From Acinetobacter geminorum (lineage in GTDB: Bacteria > Pseudomonadota > Gammaproteobacteria > Pseudomonadales > Moraxellaceae), in the NCBI RefSeq assembly GCF_013009345.1, contig NZ_JABELE010000009.1:134052-198051 (forward strand): a stretch of 64,000 nucleotides of DNA, written 5' to 3'. The position numbers and the translations under genes were made by a program. Below the pieces are notes generated by a model. The model searched no databases, had not been told where the DNA came from, and worked only from the letters and a program-made list of their open reading frames with translations. Positions 23,750-33,519 of the stretch are shown here, piece after piece (position 1 is the first letter of the stretch; every line of letters starts with the position of its first letter).

Positions 23750-24208
23750 ATGACAATTTTAATGATTTTTCTCGCCGTCATTGGTGGTGCTTTATTGAGT
23801 GTACAGGCCGCAATTAATGGTCAACTTGGAGCAAAAGTTGGTGTATTTCGTAGTGCTTTTTTGACTTTCTCAGTCGGTGCTTTAATTACGGCACTCCTTA
23901 TTTTTTACTTTGAACCAAAACACACCTTAACGCTATTAGATGTTCCTAAATGGCAGTTATTAGGCGCCATGTGTGGCGTACCTTATATTGTCATTATGGT
24001 ACTGGCCGTGCAAAGAATTGGAGCTGCCGTAGCTACGGTAGCTGTAATTTTTGGGCAACTTTTGATGAGTATCTTGATTGATAACTTTGGCTGGTTTGGT
24101 AATGAAATGCTCCCTTTTTCACCGTATCGATTAGGAGCGCTAATTTGCTTAGGGATTGCTTTATATTTTATCTATTCAAGTAGTAAAGACAAAAAGATAG
24201 AAGCGTAA
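23750..24208 (+). CDS. DUF606 / YdcZ-type DMT transporter subunit 2
   Basis: A 152-residue homologue of the preceding gene (VIGGALLSVQAAINGQLGAK, LLGAMCGVPYIVIMVLAVQ, FGQLLMSILIDNFGWFG). Both retain the G-G-x-x-L-S-V-x-A opening and the GQ-x-x-S-I-D block. The close spacing indicates one operon. The C-terminus is basic (SSSKDKKIEA). Confidence 0.8.
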   Translation: MTILMIFLAVIGGALLSVQAAINGQLGAKVGVFRSAFLTFSVGALITALLIFYFEPKHTLTLLDVPKWQLLGAMCGVPYIVIMVLAVQRIGAAVATVAVIFGQLLMSILIDNFGWFGNEMLPFSPYRLGALICLGIALYFIYSSSKDKKIEA

Positions 24209-24614
24209 TATAAGCTTAAGATTGAAATTAATATAGGTCTCATTGTTGGTCGTAAAGCCTACTAATAATGAGGCTATACTTCATATTTTAAGTACGTTGA
24301 TAAATGAATGAAGTTGCTGTCGAGAGAGAAAGACTCTTTAGTTCTAATCAGCGAAAAGGCATACCTTGAATATAAGAATACAATGTTTGAGCTCAATAAA
24401 TTAAAAAGCAAAGATTTTTACCCCGCAACAATCCGCTTCTCAAGCATCTCCATAAAAGTTTTTAAAACAATATCTTTTTATTGAAATTAATAAGATGGTG
24501 GTCGGTAGTTACTTCATCTTGATAAATTTAATTTTATCAAAAGATAAAGAAAAATTGAATAATATGTTTTTTTATGTAAAATAATGTGATTATACGTACA
24601 ATTCTGTCTATAAG
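24209..24614. other. Intergenic region with a lysR-end fragment
   Basis: About 400 bp without a credible ORF. It carries the 52-bp duplicate of the 3' end of the LysR gene found at 25147 (see separate repeat) and the promoter space of the following truncated gene. Confidence 0.5.
24422..24473. repeat. 52-bp direct repeat, copy 1 (lysR 3'-end fragment)
   Basis: Matches 25147-25198 with only two mismatches. The second copy is the last coding part of the intact minus-strand lysR gene, so this copy is the relic. Confidence 0.85.
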
Positions 24615-24962
24615 ATGTTAACTAGAAATTTTATAACTTCTTCCCTTATTCTTTTTGCGGGTTTTCACCAATATGTTTATGCCATCGAAGACGTTTCTTT
24701 GCCCAGTCAGGTGCTACAAGATCAACGTTTAAAAGAGCTTAACCAGCAATTACAAGACCAGCTTGCCCAGCAAACTCCTTACCAAAACACCAAGCCATTA
24801 CAAGACTTTAAGCATCTGGTTATTGAAGAAAGCCCATGCGTAGTGGTTAAAGAAATTAGCCTTATCCCTTTAAATGCTCAGTCGTACTCTGAACTACAGC
24901 AATTTAATTTTGTGGTGAAAACTAGACACGAAGCATCAAAAATATTAAAAATAAAAATTTAA
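24615..24962 (+). pseudogene. Truncated TpsB (FhaC/ShlB-type) secretion protein, N-terminal piece
   Basis: Only 115 residues. It starts with a signal peptide (LILFAGFHQYVYAIE), then a Gln-rich helix (RLKELNQQLQDQLAQQ) and the opening of a POTRA domain (ESPCVVVKEISLI). This is the beginning of a two-partner-secretion outer-membrane transporter of about 550-590 residues. The frame then wanders (VVKTRHEASKILKIKI), stops, and is followed by a terminator. The rest of the transporter and its exoprotein are absent. The flanking duplicate of the lysR end suggests the locus was deleted or partly transferred. Confidence 0.65.
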
Positions 24963-24993
24963 ATAGAGTTAATGTATAAATATATATAGTGAT

Positions 24994-25034
24994 TAAGCCA
25001 ATTCTATCATGAAAATAGAATTGGCTTATTTTTT
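24994..25034 (+). terminator. Rho-independent terminator
   Basis: A perfect 14-bp stem (24994-25007 and 25015-25028) with a T-rich tail, downstream of the truncated tpsB. Confidence 0.8.
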
Positions 25035-25142
25035 AAATTAATGAATATAGCTAGATTATTTAGATCAGTTGAATAATAGTTATCATTTTTGCAAAAGCAT
25101 AAATAAGTAAAAATCTCTCAGATTGAAGAATATAAAATATTT

Positions 25143-26060
25143 CTAACCCGCAACAATCCGCTTCTCAAGCATCTCCATAAAGGTTTTTAAAATAATATTG
25201 TGATTTTTGCCCTTGTGAGTAATTAAACAAATAGGTGTGCTGTAATGCATTTTCTCCTTTGAAACAGCTTGCATAAAACCATCTTCAACCCATTTTTTTG
25301 CATAGTGATCGGGTAAAAAACCCAAGAATTTTCCAGTTAAAATCAGAAATGCGATGCCTTCACGGTCACTTGCTGTCGCCTTACAGTCTAAAAGCTGATG
25401 CAACTTTGCCGCTTCTGGTGTGATGGCATAATTAGGAAGGATTGCTTGCCATGTTTTTAACTCATCTAGATTCATGTTGCTGCACTGGCTGAACAACGGA
25501 TGATTTTTGCCGCAATATAAAAATGAACTCTCGCTATATAAATCGAAATAGTCTAGGCCAGACAAAGGCGTAACAAGTGGAATAACGCCTGCGTGCAAAC
25601 GGTTATCGAGTACACGGCATTCAATATCTGACAGAGTACTCATACTGATATTAATAATAACCTCGGCATGTTCCTCTGCAAGTTGGGTCAACGTATTGGT
25701 GATATAGCCTCTTGGCATCGTCACAAGGTTGTTAATAATTCCGATATTAAACTCACCCTTAAGACGATTATGCATTTGGTTAACTTTGGAGCGGAAGTCT
25801 TCAATCGCTGCCGTAAGTACTTCGATATATTCTAAAATTTCTCGTCCTTCATCGGTCAGGGCAAAACCTGCGCGACCACGTTGGCATAGTCGAATGCCCA
25901 GACGATTTTCTAAATCACTCATATGCAAACTGATTGCAGAACGGCTAATGCCAAGAATGCTTTCTGCAGATGTAAAACTATGACAGTCGCAAACCGTTTT
26001 AAATATTTTAAGTAATTTAATATCAAAATCAGTGACTTGATTTAATTTTTTGGGTTTCAT
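25143..26060 (-). CDS. LysR family regulator of the adjacent amino-acid catabolic genes
   Basis: A 305-residue LysR regulator. The winged helix (SFTSAESILGISRSAISLHM) and effector domain (GEFNIGIINNLVTM) are intact. It is divergent from the aminotransferase at 26165 over about 100 bp, and by analogy with BauR-type arrangements it likely activates the aminotransferase and dehydrogenase genes in response to a substrate such as beta-alanine. A GATAA-N7-TTATC dyad (26091-26107) in the gap is a candidate site. Its last 52 bp are duplicated at 24422. Confidence 0.85.
   Translation of the reverse strand: MKPKKLNQVTDFDIKLLKIFKTVCDCHSFTSAESILGISRSAISLHMSDLENRLGIRLCQRGRAGFALTDEGREILEYIEVLTAAIEDFRSKVNQMHNRLKGEFNIGIINNLVTMPRGYITNTLTQLAEEHAEVIINISMSTLSDIECRVLDNRLHAGVIPLVTPLSGLDYFDLYSESSFLYCGKNHPLFSQCSNMNLDELKTWQAILPNYAITPEAAKLHQLLDCKATASDREGIAFLILTGKFLGFLPDHYAKKWVEDGFMQAVSKEKMHYSTPICLITHKGKNHNIILKTFMEMLEKRIVAG
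25147..25198. repeat. 52-bp direct repeat, copy 2 (inside lysR)
   Basis: Coding part of the LysR C-terminus; near-identical to 24422-24473. Confidence 0.85.
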
Positions 26061-26164
26061 TTAGTTTTGTTTTTTTAAATCTAAACTCAAGATAATTTGA
26101 ATTTATCAAACTTATCTCGCTATGTACACTCAAAACCATAATTTGAAAATAAACAGGAATGGTT

Positions 26165-27541
26165 ATGTTTGATACGGATAAATTCAGCGACTCTGAGCAT
26201 ACTTTGGATGCGGCTCAACCTAATAATAATATGCACATAAATTATCAAGCACACTGGATGCCTTTCTCAGCAAATCGAAACTTTGCTAAAGATCCGCGCA
26301 TGATCGTGGGCGCAAAAGGATCATACCTAATTGATGATTCTGGCCGTGAAATTTACGATTCACTCTCAGGCCTATGGACTTGTGGTGCTGGTCATACGCT
26401 TCCTGAAATTCAACAGGCGGTAAGTGCACAATTAGGTCAGCTTGATTACTCACCAGCTTTTCAGTTTGGCCATCCGTTGTCTTTTAAGTTGGCAGATAAA
26501 ATTGTTCAGCATATGCCTGAAAAACTACAACATGTTTTCTTTACCAACTCGGGCTCAGAGTCTGCAGATACGGCGATCAAAATGGCACGTGCGTATTGGC
26601 GCATTAAAGGTAAACCAAGCAAAACCAAATTGATTGGTCGTGCACGTGGCTATCATGGTGTAAACGTTGCGGGAACAAGCTTAGGCGGCATTGGTGGCAA
26701 TCGTAAAATGTTTGGTCAGCTTATGGATGTAGACCATTTACCGCATACCTTGCAGCCGAATTTAACTTTTACCAAAGGCTGTGCAGAAACAGGTGGGGTC
26801 GAGCTTGCCAATGAAATGCTTAAGTTAATTGAACTACATGATGCTTCAAATATTGCAGCCGTAATTGTTGAACCTATTTCTGGTTCAGCGGGCTGTATTG
26901 TACCGCCAACGGGCTATTTACAACGTTTAAGAGAGATCTGTGATCAGCATAACATCTTGTTAATTTTTGATGAGGTGATTACAGGTTTTGGGCGTTTAGG
27001 GACATGGACAGGGGCAGAATACTTTGGTGTAACACCAGATATTTTAAATTTTGCCAAACAAATTACCAACGGCGCTATTCCACTGGGTGGCGTGGTGGCA
27101 AGCCACGAAATTTATGATGCCTTTATGCAGCAAGACTTACCAGAACATGCAGTCGAGTTTACCCATGGCTATACCTATTCGGCGCATCCGGTGGCTTGTG
27201 CGGCTGCTTTAGCAACACTCGATGTTTTAGAAAAGAAAAATTTAATCCATCAATCGGCTGCATTGGCTCCAAGTTTTGAAAAAATGCTGCATGGCTTAAA
27301 AGGCGCACCGCACATTTTAGATATTCGTAATTGTGGTTTGATTGGTGCGTTGCAGTTAGCTCCGCGTGATGGCGATGCCACAATCCGAGGCTTTGAGCTT
27401 GGTATGAAACTCTGGAAAGAAGGGTTCTATGTTCGCTTTGGAGGCGACACGCTTCAGTTCGGCCCAATGTTTAACAGTACAGAGGCTGATATTGACCGCT
27501 TAATGAACGCCGTGGGCGATGCGCTTTATCAAGTGAATTAA
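26165..27541 (+). CDS. Class III omega-amino acid:pyruvate aminotransferase
   Basis: A 458-residue PLP enzyme of aminotransferase class III. It has FTNSGSESADTAIKMARAYW (phosphate-binding loop), RARGYHGVNVAGTSLGG, the IFDEVITGFGRLG aspartate loop and NFAKQITNGAIPLGGV with the PLP lysine. The family transfers the amino group of omega-amino acids such as beta-alanine to pyruvate. With the next gene this gives beta-alanine to malonate semialdehyde to acetyl-CoA. AGGA at 26154-26157 favours the ATG at 26165 over the one at 26159. Confidence 0.9.
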   Translation: MFDTDKFSDSEHTLDAAQPNNNMHINYQAHWMPFSANRNFAKDPRMIVGAKGSYLIDDSGREIYDSLSGLWTCGAGHTLPEIQQAVSAQLGQLDYSPAFQFGHPLSFKLADKIVQHMPEKLQHVFFTNSGSESADTAIKMARAYWRIKGKPSKTKLIGRARGYHGVNVAGTSLGGIGGNRKMFGQLMDVDHLPHTLQPNLTFTKGCAETGGVELANEMLKLIELHDASNIAAVIVEPISGSAGCIVPPTGYLQRLREICDQHNILLIFDEVITGFGRLGTWTGAEYFGVTPDILNFAKQITNGAIPLGGVVASHEIYDAFMQQDLPEHAVEFTHGYTYSAHPVACAAALATLDVLEKKNLIHQSAALAPSFEKMLHGLKGAPHILDIRNCGLIGALQLAPRDGDATIRGFELGMKLWKEGFYVRFGGDTLQFGPMFNSTEADIDRLMNAVGDALYQVN

Positions 27542-27647
27542 GGCTTATAGACATTTAAGAGCATTGGTAGCGTTATAGATGTTCTTTAAAAACCAAATGA
27601 AAAATACAGTTTGATCTGAAAACTAATTGTAGTAAGGAGTAACAACA

Positions 27648-29216
27648 ATGACAAATGGCCTAGAAGATTTTAGCTATGAAGAAGTTTCAACTGAAAATAG
27701 TACGCATAGTGAACAAGCCAAAAAAGTGCTAGGGCATTTCATTCAAGGAAGAATTGTATCTAAAACGGCAAGAAAACAGCCAGTTTACAATCCTGCGATG
27801 GGTGAAATTAGTAAAGAAGTCGAAATTGCAGATGCTCAAACGGTAAATGAAGCAGTTCAGGTAGCCGAGCAAGCATTTCCTGCATGGCGCGATACACCAG
27901 TCATTAAACGTGCGCGTGTCATGTTTAAGTTCAAACAATTATTAGAACAAAATGCCGAAAAGATTTGTGCTTTGATTGGGCAAGAGCACGGTAAAATTTC
28001 TCATGATGCTCAAGGTGAATTGCAACGTGGTATTGAAAATGTTGAATATGCTTGCGGTGCACCAGAGCTTTTAAAAGGGGAATATTCAAAAAATGTCGGT
28101 CCAGATATCGACTCATGGAGCGAGTTCCAACCGCTAGGTGTGGTTGCAGGGATCACACCGTTTAACTTCCCAGCTATGGTAGCTTTATGGATGTTCCCAA
28201 TGGCACTGGTCTGCGGTAACTGCTTTATTTTAAAACCTTCTGAAAAAGCGCCTTCTGCCGCTTTATTTTTAGCGGAGCTATTAAAACAGGCTGGATTGCC
28301 TGATGGTGTTTTTAGCGTTGTAAATGGCGATAAAGAGGCAGTTGATACGTTGCTACATCATCCTAAAATTCAAGCGGTTAGTTTTGTTGGTTCTACGCCT
28401 ATTGCAGAGTACATATATCGTATGGCAACGGCGAGTGGTAAGCGTTGCCAAGCTTTAGGTGGAGCAAAAAATCATGCGATTATCATGCCTGATGCCGATA
28501 TTGATAACGTAGTAACGTCATTGTTAGGCGCAGCTTTTGGTTCTTCTGGTGAACGTTGTATGGCATTGTCAGTAGCAGTTGCCATTGGTGATGAAGTTGC
28601 CGATGTAGTCATTGATAAGCTAACTCAAGAAATGAAAAAATTGAAGTTCGGCAACTATGCAGATGCAAGCAACGACTTTGGCCCACTGATTACCCAAGCA
28701 CATAAAGACAAAGTACAAGCCTATATTCAAAGTGCAGAACAGCAAGGCGCAAAAATTGTGATAGATGGCCGTGATGCAAGACCGGCAGGCTATGAAAAAG
28801 GTTTCTTTGTTGGACCAACTTTAATTGATCAAGTCACACCAAACATGACCAGTTACCAGCAAGAGATTTTTGGTCCCGTTTTGCAAGTTATGCGTGTGAA
28901 TAATATGCGAGAAGCCATGCAACTCATTAATGATCATGAATATGGTAATGGTACTTGTATCTATACTCGTGACGGTGAAGCAGCACGCTATTTTAGCAGT
29001 CACATTCAAGTCGGTATGGTGGGGATTAACGTGCCTTTACCGGTACCTGTTGCTTATCATAGCTTTGGTGGTTGGAAGCGTTCATTATTCGGTGATCTAT
29101 ATGCCTACGGTCCAGATGGTGTCCGTTTTTATACACGCCGTAAAACCATTACCCAGCGCTGGCCTTCAACACAGGTCCGTGAAGCAAAACAATTTGCTAT
29201 GCCTACATTAAATTGA
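27648..29216 (+). CDS. mmsA: CoA-acylating (methyl)malonate-semialdehyde dehydrogenase
   Basis: A 522-residue aldehyde dehydrogenase. FNFPAMVALWMFPMALVCGN is the family signature, with VSFVGSTPIAEYIYRMA and the catalytic Cys in SSGERCMALSVAV. Malonate or methylmalonate semialdehyde is oxidatively decarboxylated to acetyl- or propionyl-CoA. The N-terminus is about 20 residues longer than usual (DFSYEEVSTENSTHSEQAKK). AAGGAG precedes the ATG. It is 106 bp after the aminotransferase gene and probably in its operon. The gene name follows the family; bauC would be the beta-alanine pathway name. Confidence 0.88.
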   Translation: MTNGLEDFSYEEVSTENSTHSEQAKKVLGHFIQGRIVSKTARKQPVYNPAMGEISKEVEIADAQTVNEAVQVAEQAFPAWRDTPVIKRARVMFKFKQLLEQNAEKICALIGQEHGKISHDAQGELQRGIENVEYACGAPELLKGEYSKNVGPDIDSWSEFQPLGVVAGITPFNFPAMVALWMFPMALVCGNCFILKPSEKAPSAALFLAELLKQAGLPDGVFSVVNGDKEAVDTLLHHPKIQAVSFVGSTPIAEYIYRMATASGKRCQALGGAKNHAIIMPDADIDNVVTSLLGAAFGSSGERCMALSVAVAIGDEVADVVIDKLTQEMKKLKFGNYADASNDFGPLITQAHKDKVQAYIQSAEQQGAKIVIDGRDARPAGYEKGFFVGPTLIDQVTPNMTSYQQEIFGPVLQVMRVNNMREAMQLINDHEYGNGTCIYTRDGEAARYFSSHIQVGMVGINVPLPVPVAYHSFGGWKRSLFGDLYAYGPDGVRFYTRRKTITQRWPSTQVREAKQFAMPTLN

Positions 29217-29221
29217 TGAAT

Positions 29222-29251
29222 AAAAGGGAAAACTCTGATTTTCCCTTTTTT
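29222..29251 (+). terminator. Rho-independent terminator
   Basis: AAAAGGGAAAA/TTTTCCCTTTT stem (29222-29232, 29239-29249) with a T run. It sits between the dehydrogenase and the permease, so the permease may have its own promoter or depend on readthrough. Confidence 0.7.
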
Positions 29252-29323
29252 GTTTCGTACAAGTTGGAGAAGTACATTTTAAAACGGTTTTAAAATCAGT
29301 TTGTCAATTTGAAGGAATCGAAT

Positions 29324-30715
29324 ATGAACAATGATAAAACAACAAAATTAGGTGAAGGACTTTCTAATCGACATATCACCATGATTAGCATAGGTGGTGT
29401 TATTGGTGCAGGTTTATTTGTAGGCTCTTCTGCTGCGATTGCAAAAGCAGGCCCAGCCGCTGTACTCGCTTATATAATTACAAGTATTTTAGTTTTTCTG
29501 GTCATGCGCATGCTCGGTGAAATGGCGGTCGCGCAACCAGACACTGGTTCATTTTCTACATATGCCCGTAAAGCAATTGGCCCTTGGGCAGGGTTTACCA
29601 TCGGATGGCTATATTGGTGGTTTTGGGTGCTGGTGATTCCAATTGAAGCTATTGCAGGGGCTGAAATTTTACACGCATGGTTCCCGCAAATCTCAAGTGC
29701 TGTCTATGCGCTTGCTTTTATTATTTTACTTAGTCTGGCGAATTTTTTTAGTACCAAAAGTTTTGGTGAGTTTGAGTTCTGGTTTGCACTCATTAAAGTT
29801 ATTGCGATTGTAGTGTTTATTATCATTGGAGCAATGGCTGTCTTTGGAATTTGGCCTTTAGCAACAAATGTCAGTGGTGTCGGCAATCTATTTTCAAATG
29901 GTGGATTTATGCCACATGGAATGGGCGGGGTTTTATCAGCAATTTTAATCTCGGCATTTTCATTTTTTGGAATAGAAATTCTTTCTATTGCTGCGGCAGA
30001 ATCTAAAAATCCCGAAGAAAAAATTAAACGTGCAACCAATTTGGTGCTATACCGAATTATTTTATTCTTTGTTGTTTCTATTTTTCTTGCAGTTGCTTTG
30101 GTCGATTGGCGTTCACCAGACTTACAAAAATTTGGTACCTTCCAGTTTGTGTTAATGAGCCTGAATGTTCCTGAAACTAAACTGATTATGGATGCTGTCG
30201 TTTTTATTGCAGTTGCAAGCTGTATGAATGCCGCAGTTTACACTTCATCTCGCATGTTATTTGCTTTAGGTACGCGTCAGGAAGCACCGAGAGTTGTGAC
30301 AAAAATTAATGGAGCAGGCGTACCAACCTCAGCTGTATTTTTATCTACGTTGATTGGTGTGGTCTGCTGTGCTGTCAACTATATGTTCCCGGGACAAGTC
30401 TTTGGGTTCTTGCTCTCAACCACAGGCTCAATTGCATTACTGGTGTATTTGGTGATTGCATTTTCACAATTGCGTTTAAGACATAAATGGGAAAAAGAGG
30501 GTACAGCTGTATCTTTTAAAATGTGGTTGTTCCCATGGTTAACTTGGTTTGTGATTTTAGTCATTATGACCGTTTTAGGTTATATGTTCTTATCACCAGC
30601 CTATAGTTATGAAACTACCTTATCTTTAGGTGTAACTTTGGTGGTGGTCATTTGCGGGTTGTTTGTCACGCGAAAGCGTAAAGCAACCAGATCGGTTGCT
30701 ATGAACTTAGATTAA
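29324..30715 (+). CDS. Amino acid permease (APC superfamily)
   Basis: A 463-residue, 12-helix transporter. The first helix has ISIGGVIGAGLFVGSSAAIA (substrate-binding unwound helix of GABA/aromatic permease types), followed by MRMLGEMAVAQPDTGSFSTY and FFGIEILSIAAAESKNPEE. This is the AAT-family pattern (GabP, CycA, AroP). Clustering with the aminotransferase and dehydrogenase suggests uptake of beta-alanine or a related omega-amino acid. AAGGA at 29312 supports the ATG at 29324. Confidence 0.88.
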   Translation: MNNDKTTKLGEGLSNRHITMISIGGVIGAGLFVGSSAAIAKAGPAAVLAYIITSILVFLVMRMLGEMAVAQPDTGSFSTYARKAIGPWAGFTIGWLYWWFWVLVIPIEAIAGAEILHAWFPQISSAVYALAFIILLSLANFFSTKSFGEFEFWFALIKVIAIVVFIIIGAMAVFGIWPLATNVSGVGNLFSNGGFMPHGMGGVLSAILISAFSFFGIEILSIAAAESKNPEEKIKRATNLVLYRIILFFVVSIFLAVALVDWRSPDLQKFGTFQFVLMSLNVPETKLIMDAVVFIAVASCMNAAVYTSSRMLFALGTRQEAPRVVTKINGAGVPTSAVFLSTLIGVVCCAVNYMFPGQVFGFLLSTTGSIALLVYLVIAFSQLRLRHKWEKEGTAVSFKMWLFPWLTWFVILVIMTVLGYMFLSPAYSYETTLSLGVTLVVVICGLFVTRKRKATRSVAMNLD

Positions 30716-30746
30716 TCATTCAATAAAATTAAATTGAATATAAATT

Positions 30747-30776
30747 AAAAAAGAGACCGTAAAAGGTCTCTTTTTT
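30747..30776. terminator. Bidirectional terminator
   Basis: AAAAAAGAGACC/GGTCTCTTTTTT perfect stem between the convergent permease and HlyD genes. Confidence 0.85.
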
Positions 30777-30802
30777 AATTTATATTCCAAGGTTTAGACT
30801 AA

Positions 30803-31888
30803 TTATTTAGTCGTATCAATAGAGACTAAAACAGATAAACCAGGACGTAATAATTCAACATCTTTTTGATTTTCAATAAGCTTAATTCGTAAAGGAAGGC
30901 GCTGAACAATCTTGGTAAAGTTACCAGTCGCGTTAGTCGCCGAGATCGGAGAAAAAAATGCGCCAGTAGAAGGAGAAAAGCTGTCTACCACACCTTTTAA
31001 TTCAACGTTATAAGCATCTACATAGACATTAACTGGTTGTCCAATCTTGATCTTTTTTAATTCAATTTCACGGAAGTTGGCTTCTACATAAACCTGATCT
31101 AAAGGAACAACCACCATGAGTGGATTACCAGCACTCACAAAGTTACCTACATTAGCTGACTTTTGACCAATCATTCCATCAATAGGTGCACGAACCTCTG
31201 TATAGCTCAAATTCAGTTTTGCTTTATCAAGCGCCGCTTGGGCTTGTTTAAGGGCTGCTTGTTTGGCTTGTACCTGAATCTTGTATTGGTTGAGCTGATA
31301 CTGTGCATCAATCACTTTTTCTTTACTGCTGTCTAAGTCAGCATATTGTTCAGTCAATGTAGTCTTAGACTGCTGGGTAATTAATCTAGATTCCGCTCCA
31401 AGTGCCTGTAGTTGCTCATAACGCGCCGTATTATCTTTTGTGAGTTTAATTCCGGCTTCTACTTTTCTCAGCTGTGCTTCAGTTTCTCGAATAACAGTGG
31501 GTTGTCTATCCACTGCGAGCATTGCTTCACTCAGGTCAGCTTGCGCTTTGGCATAATTAGATTCAGCCTCAGCGAAAGCAGCTTGATAATCACGTGCATC
31601 AATCCGCGCTAAAAGTTGGCCTTTTTGTACGGTCTGGTGATCTTTAATGTAAATTTCCTCAATATTGCCCGACACTTTAGGGGCAATGGTTGAGTACTCT
31701 ACATCTACACGTGCATCGTCTGTTTCAACAACCGAAGAGGGTAAAAATATAAGTTTTAAAACCCACAAAATAGATGCTAAGACAATAATAAACGCAATAG
31801 CCATAACCCAATGCTTTTTGAGAAATTGCACCTTGGTTAACTTGGGTGGTTCGGTATGGGTGGTGTCTTGGGCTTCGAGAGTACTCAT
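30803..31888 (-). CDS. EmrA-like periplasmic adaptor (HlyD/MFP family)
   Basis: 361 residues. One N-terminal membrane helix (VMAIAFIIVLASILWVLKLI) is followed by a lipoyl half-motif (DARVDVEYSTIAPKVSGNIE), a long coiled-coil hairpin (about 95-210) and a second lipoyl/barrel part (YTEVRAPIDGMIGQKSANVG). This is the adaptor of an EmrAB-type tripartite pump. It overlaps the upstream transporter gene by 4 bp. No outer-membrane channel is adjacent, so it may share a TolC encoded elsewhere. Confidence 0.85.
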   Translation of the reverse strand: MSTLEAQDTTHTEPPKLTKVQFLKKHWVMAIAFIIVLASILWVLKLIFLPSSVVETDDARVDVEYSTIAPKVSGNIEEIYIKDHQTVQKGQLLARIDARDYQAAFAEAESNYAKAQADLSEAMLAVDRQPTVIRETEAQLRKVEAGIKLTKDNTARYEQLQALGAESRLITQQSKTTLTEQYADLDSSKEKVIDAQYQLNQYKIQVQAKQAALKQAQAALDKAKLNLSYTEVRAPIDGMIGQKSANVGNFVSAGNPLMVVVPLDQVYVEANFREIELKKIKIGQPVNVYVDAYNVELKGVVDSFSPSTGAFFSPISATNATGNFTKIVQRLPLRIKLIENQKDVELLRPGLSVLVSIDTTK

Positions 31889-33462
31889 AAAGATTTTCCT
31901 GAGTTATGACTATTCATTAACTTAATGAGAGCAATACGTGGCGGATAAGTTCGAACTGGCAAAATCAACATCACGATGAACAAAATAGCGGTAAGGCCAG
32001 CTAAGATGAGATATTGATCGCTAATAACTAAAACTGATTGTTGCGCTTGAATCGCAGAGTTGAGAGCAGATAAACCACCTGAAACACGATCTGCACCATT
32101 TGCGGTGAGCACAGGTGGAGTAAGTGGGTTAATAACAGGGCCTTGAATATTTTGGAAAACATGTTGAGCAGTATTTTCAATCAGTCGTGTTGAATGGTAT
32201 TCACCGCGAACTCGATTGACCCAGTCCAAAATACAAACACCCAGTACACCGCTAATAGCACGCGGGGTATTAATCATAGGGGATGCATAAATTGCCATGG
32301 TTGGGTGAACGCTGTTTGTTCCCATCATTAAGAGCGAGAGCACGACACAGGTTTGTCCCAAACATGAGATTGCATGCCAAAAATAAAACTGTTCTTGATT
32401 CCATGTAGTATCAAGTTGACTTGCACCTATGCAACCCGCAATGACCAGAAGTAAGCCAAACCCGTGCACATATCGGCTATCCACCCACGCTTGGTTTAAA
32501 AGCTTCACAACAATAGGAATATAGATAAATTGCAATGCCGCAATTTGTAAGCCAATCCACATGGTCTGAGTGGGTTTATAGCCATGCACAGCACTTAAGT
32601 AATTGAGTGGTAATGTGCTGGTGGACATACCAATAATGACAAAGCAAAAGAGTGCGAAAACAGCATAAGCAAAATTTCTGATTTCGAGCATTTGCGGTTT
32701 AATGAGTGGTGAAGGATAGCGCCATTCATGTATGAAAAACCAAGGTAAAGTGATGGCACTAATTAAAGCTAAAACACAAATGAATTTAGAGTGGAACCAA
32801 TCTAAATGATTTCCATGCAACAACATGGTGCTCAGGCTCGCTAAGCTAATAATTGCTAAAATGGCACCCATCCAATCGTAAGTTTTTATTCTTGAATAAT
32901 TAAGAGGATCTTGGGGAATCCCAAAATACACCAGAGCAGCACTTAGCGCACAAAAAGGAATGGTTTGAAAAAATATCATTTTCCAGCCAATTACATCTAA
33001 ATAAAAAGCTGAGAGTGCAGTACTTAAGTTGGGAAAGAACGTCGCAGTTAATGCATAGCAGGCTAATCCCCATAGCCGAATGTCAGGTCCTAAAAATCTA
33101 AGCGCACAGGCCATGAGTAAAGGAATGGTTAAACCATTAGCGAGGCCTTGTAAGCCACGTAATAGATAAAAGATTTCGATATTTGGACTAAAAGGAATTA
33201 AAACGCTAGAAAAAAGGCAAAGTCCTATGGCAAAAAGAAGAACTCTGCGCATAGAAAAAATGACTGCCCAACTCGTAGACAGGATCATTCCAATAATCAT
33301 TGCACTTGCGTAAATACTGTTAACCCAATAACCCGAGTCGACACTAATGCCCATTGCACCTCGAATGTCGACTAAAGTAATGCTGGTAATTCGGTTATTA
33401 AATTCAACAGTCATTGCAGCAAATATTACACCTGCTAAACCGATGAGTGGCTTTGTATTCAT
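31885..33462 (-). CDS. DHA2-family MFS drug transporter (EmrB-like)
   Basis: 525 residues with about 14 hydrophobic helices. It has the DHA2 opening (NNRITSITLVDIRGAMGI, WVNSIYASAMIIGMIL) and motif-like RGLQGLANGLTIPLLMACAL. It is the inner-membrane pump of the EmrAB pair. The sequence deviates from classic EmrB in motif C, and the substrate is unknown. The gene is divergent from a TetR gene with a palindromic operator between them. Confidence 0.82.
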   Translation of the reverse strand: MNTKPLIGLAGVIFAAMTVEFNNRITSITLVDIRGAMGISVDSGYWVNSIYASAMIIGMILSTSWAVIFSMRRVLLFAIGLCLFSSVLIPFSPNIEIFYLLRGLQGLANGLTIPLLMACALRFLGPDIRLWGLACYALTATFFPNLSTALSAFYLDVIGWKMIFFQTIPFCALSAALVYFGIPQDPLNYSRIKTYDWMGAILAIISLASLSTMLLHGNHLDWFHSKFICVLALISAITLPWFFIHEWRYPSPLIKPQMLEIRNFAYAVFALFCFVIIGMSTSTLPLNYLSAVHGYKPTQTMWIGLQIAALQFIYIPIVVKLLNQAWVDSRYVHGFGLLLVIAGCIGASQLDTTWNQEQFYFWHAISCLGQTCVVLSLLMMGTNSVHPTMAIYASPMINTPRAISGVLGVCILDWVNRVRGEYHSTRLIENTAQHVFQNIQGPVINPLTPPVLTANGADRVSGGLSALNSAIQAQQSVLVISDQYLILAGLTAILFIVMLILPVRTYPPRIALIKLMNSHNSGKSL

Positions 33463-33519
33463 CTTTTACCTTAAATCTTAAACATCAATTCATTGCACGG
33501 AGTAGATATTTACTGTACT

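Noticed and set aside
25060..25100. Possible Fur-like stretch (AATAATAGTTATCATTTT)
   Set aside because: It lies downstream of both neighbouring genes and matches a Fur consensus only loosely in A+T-rich DNA.
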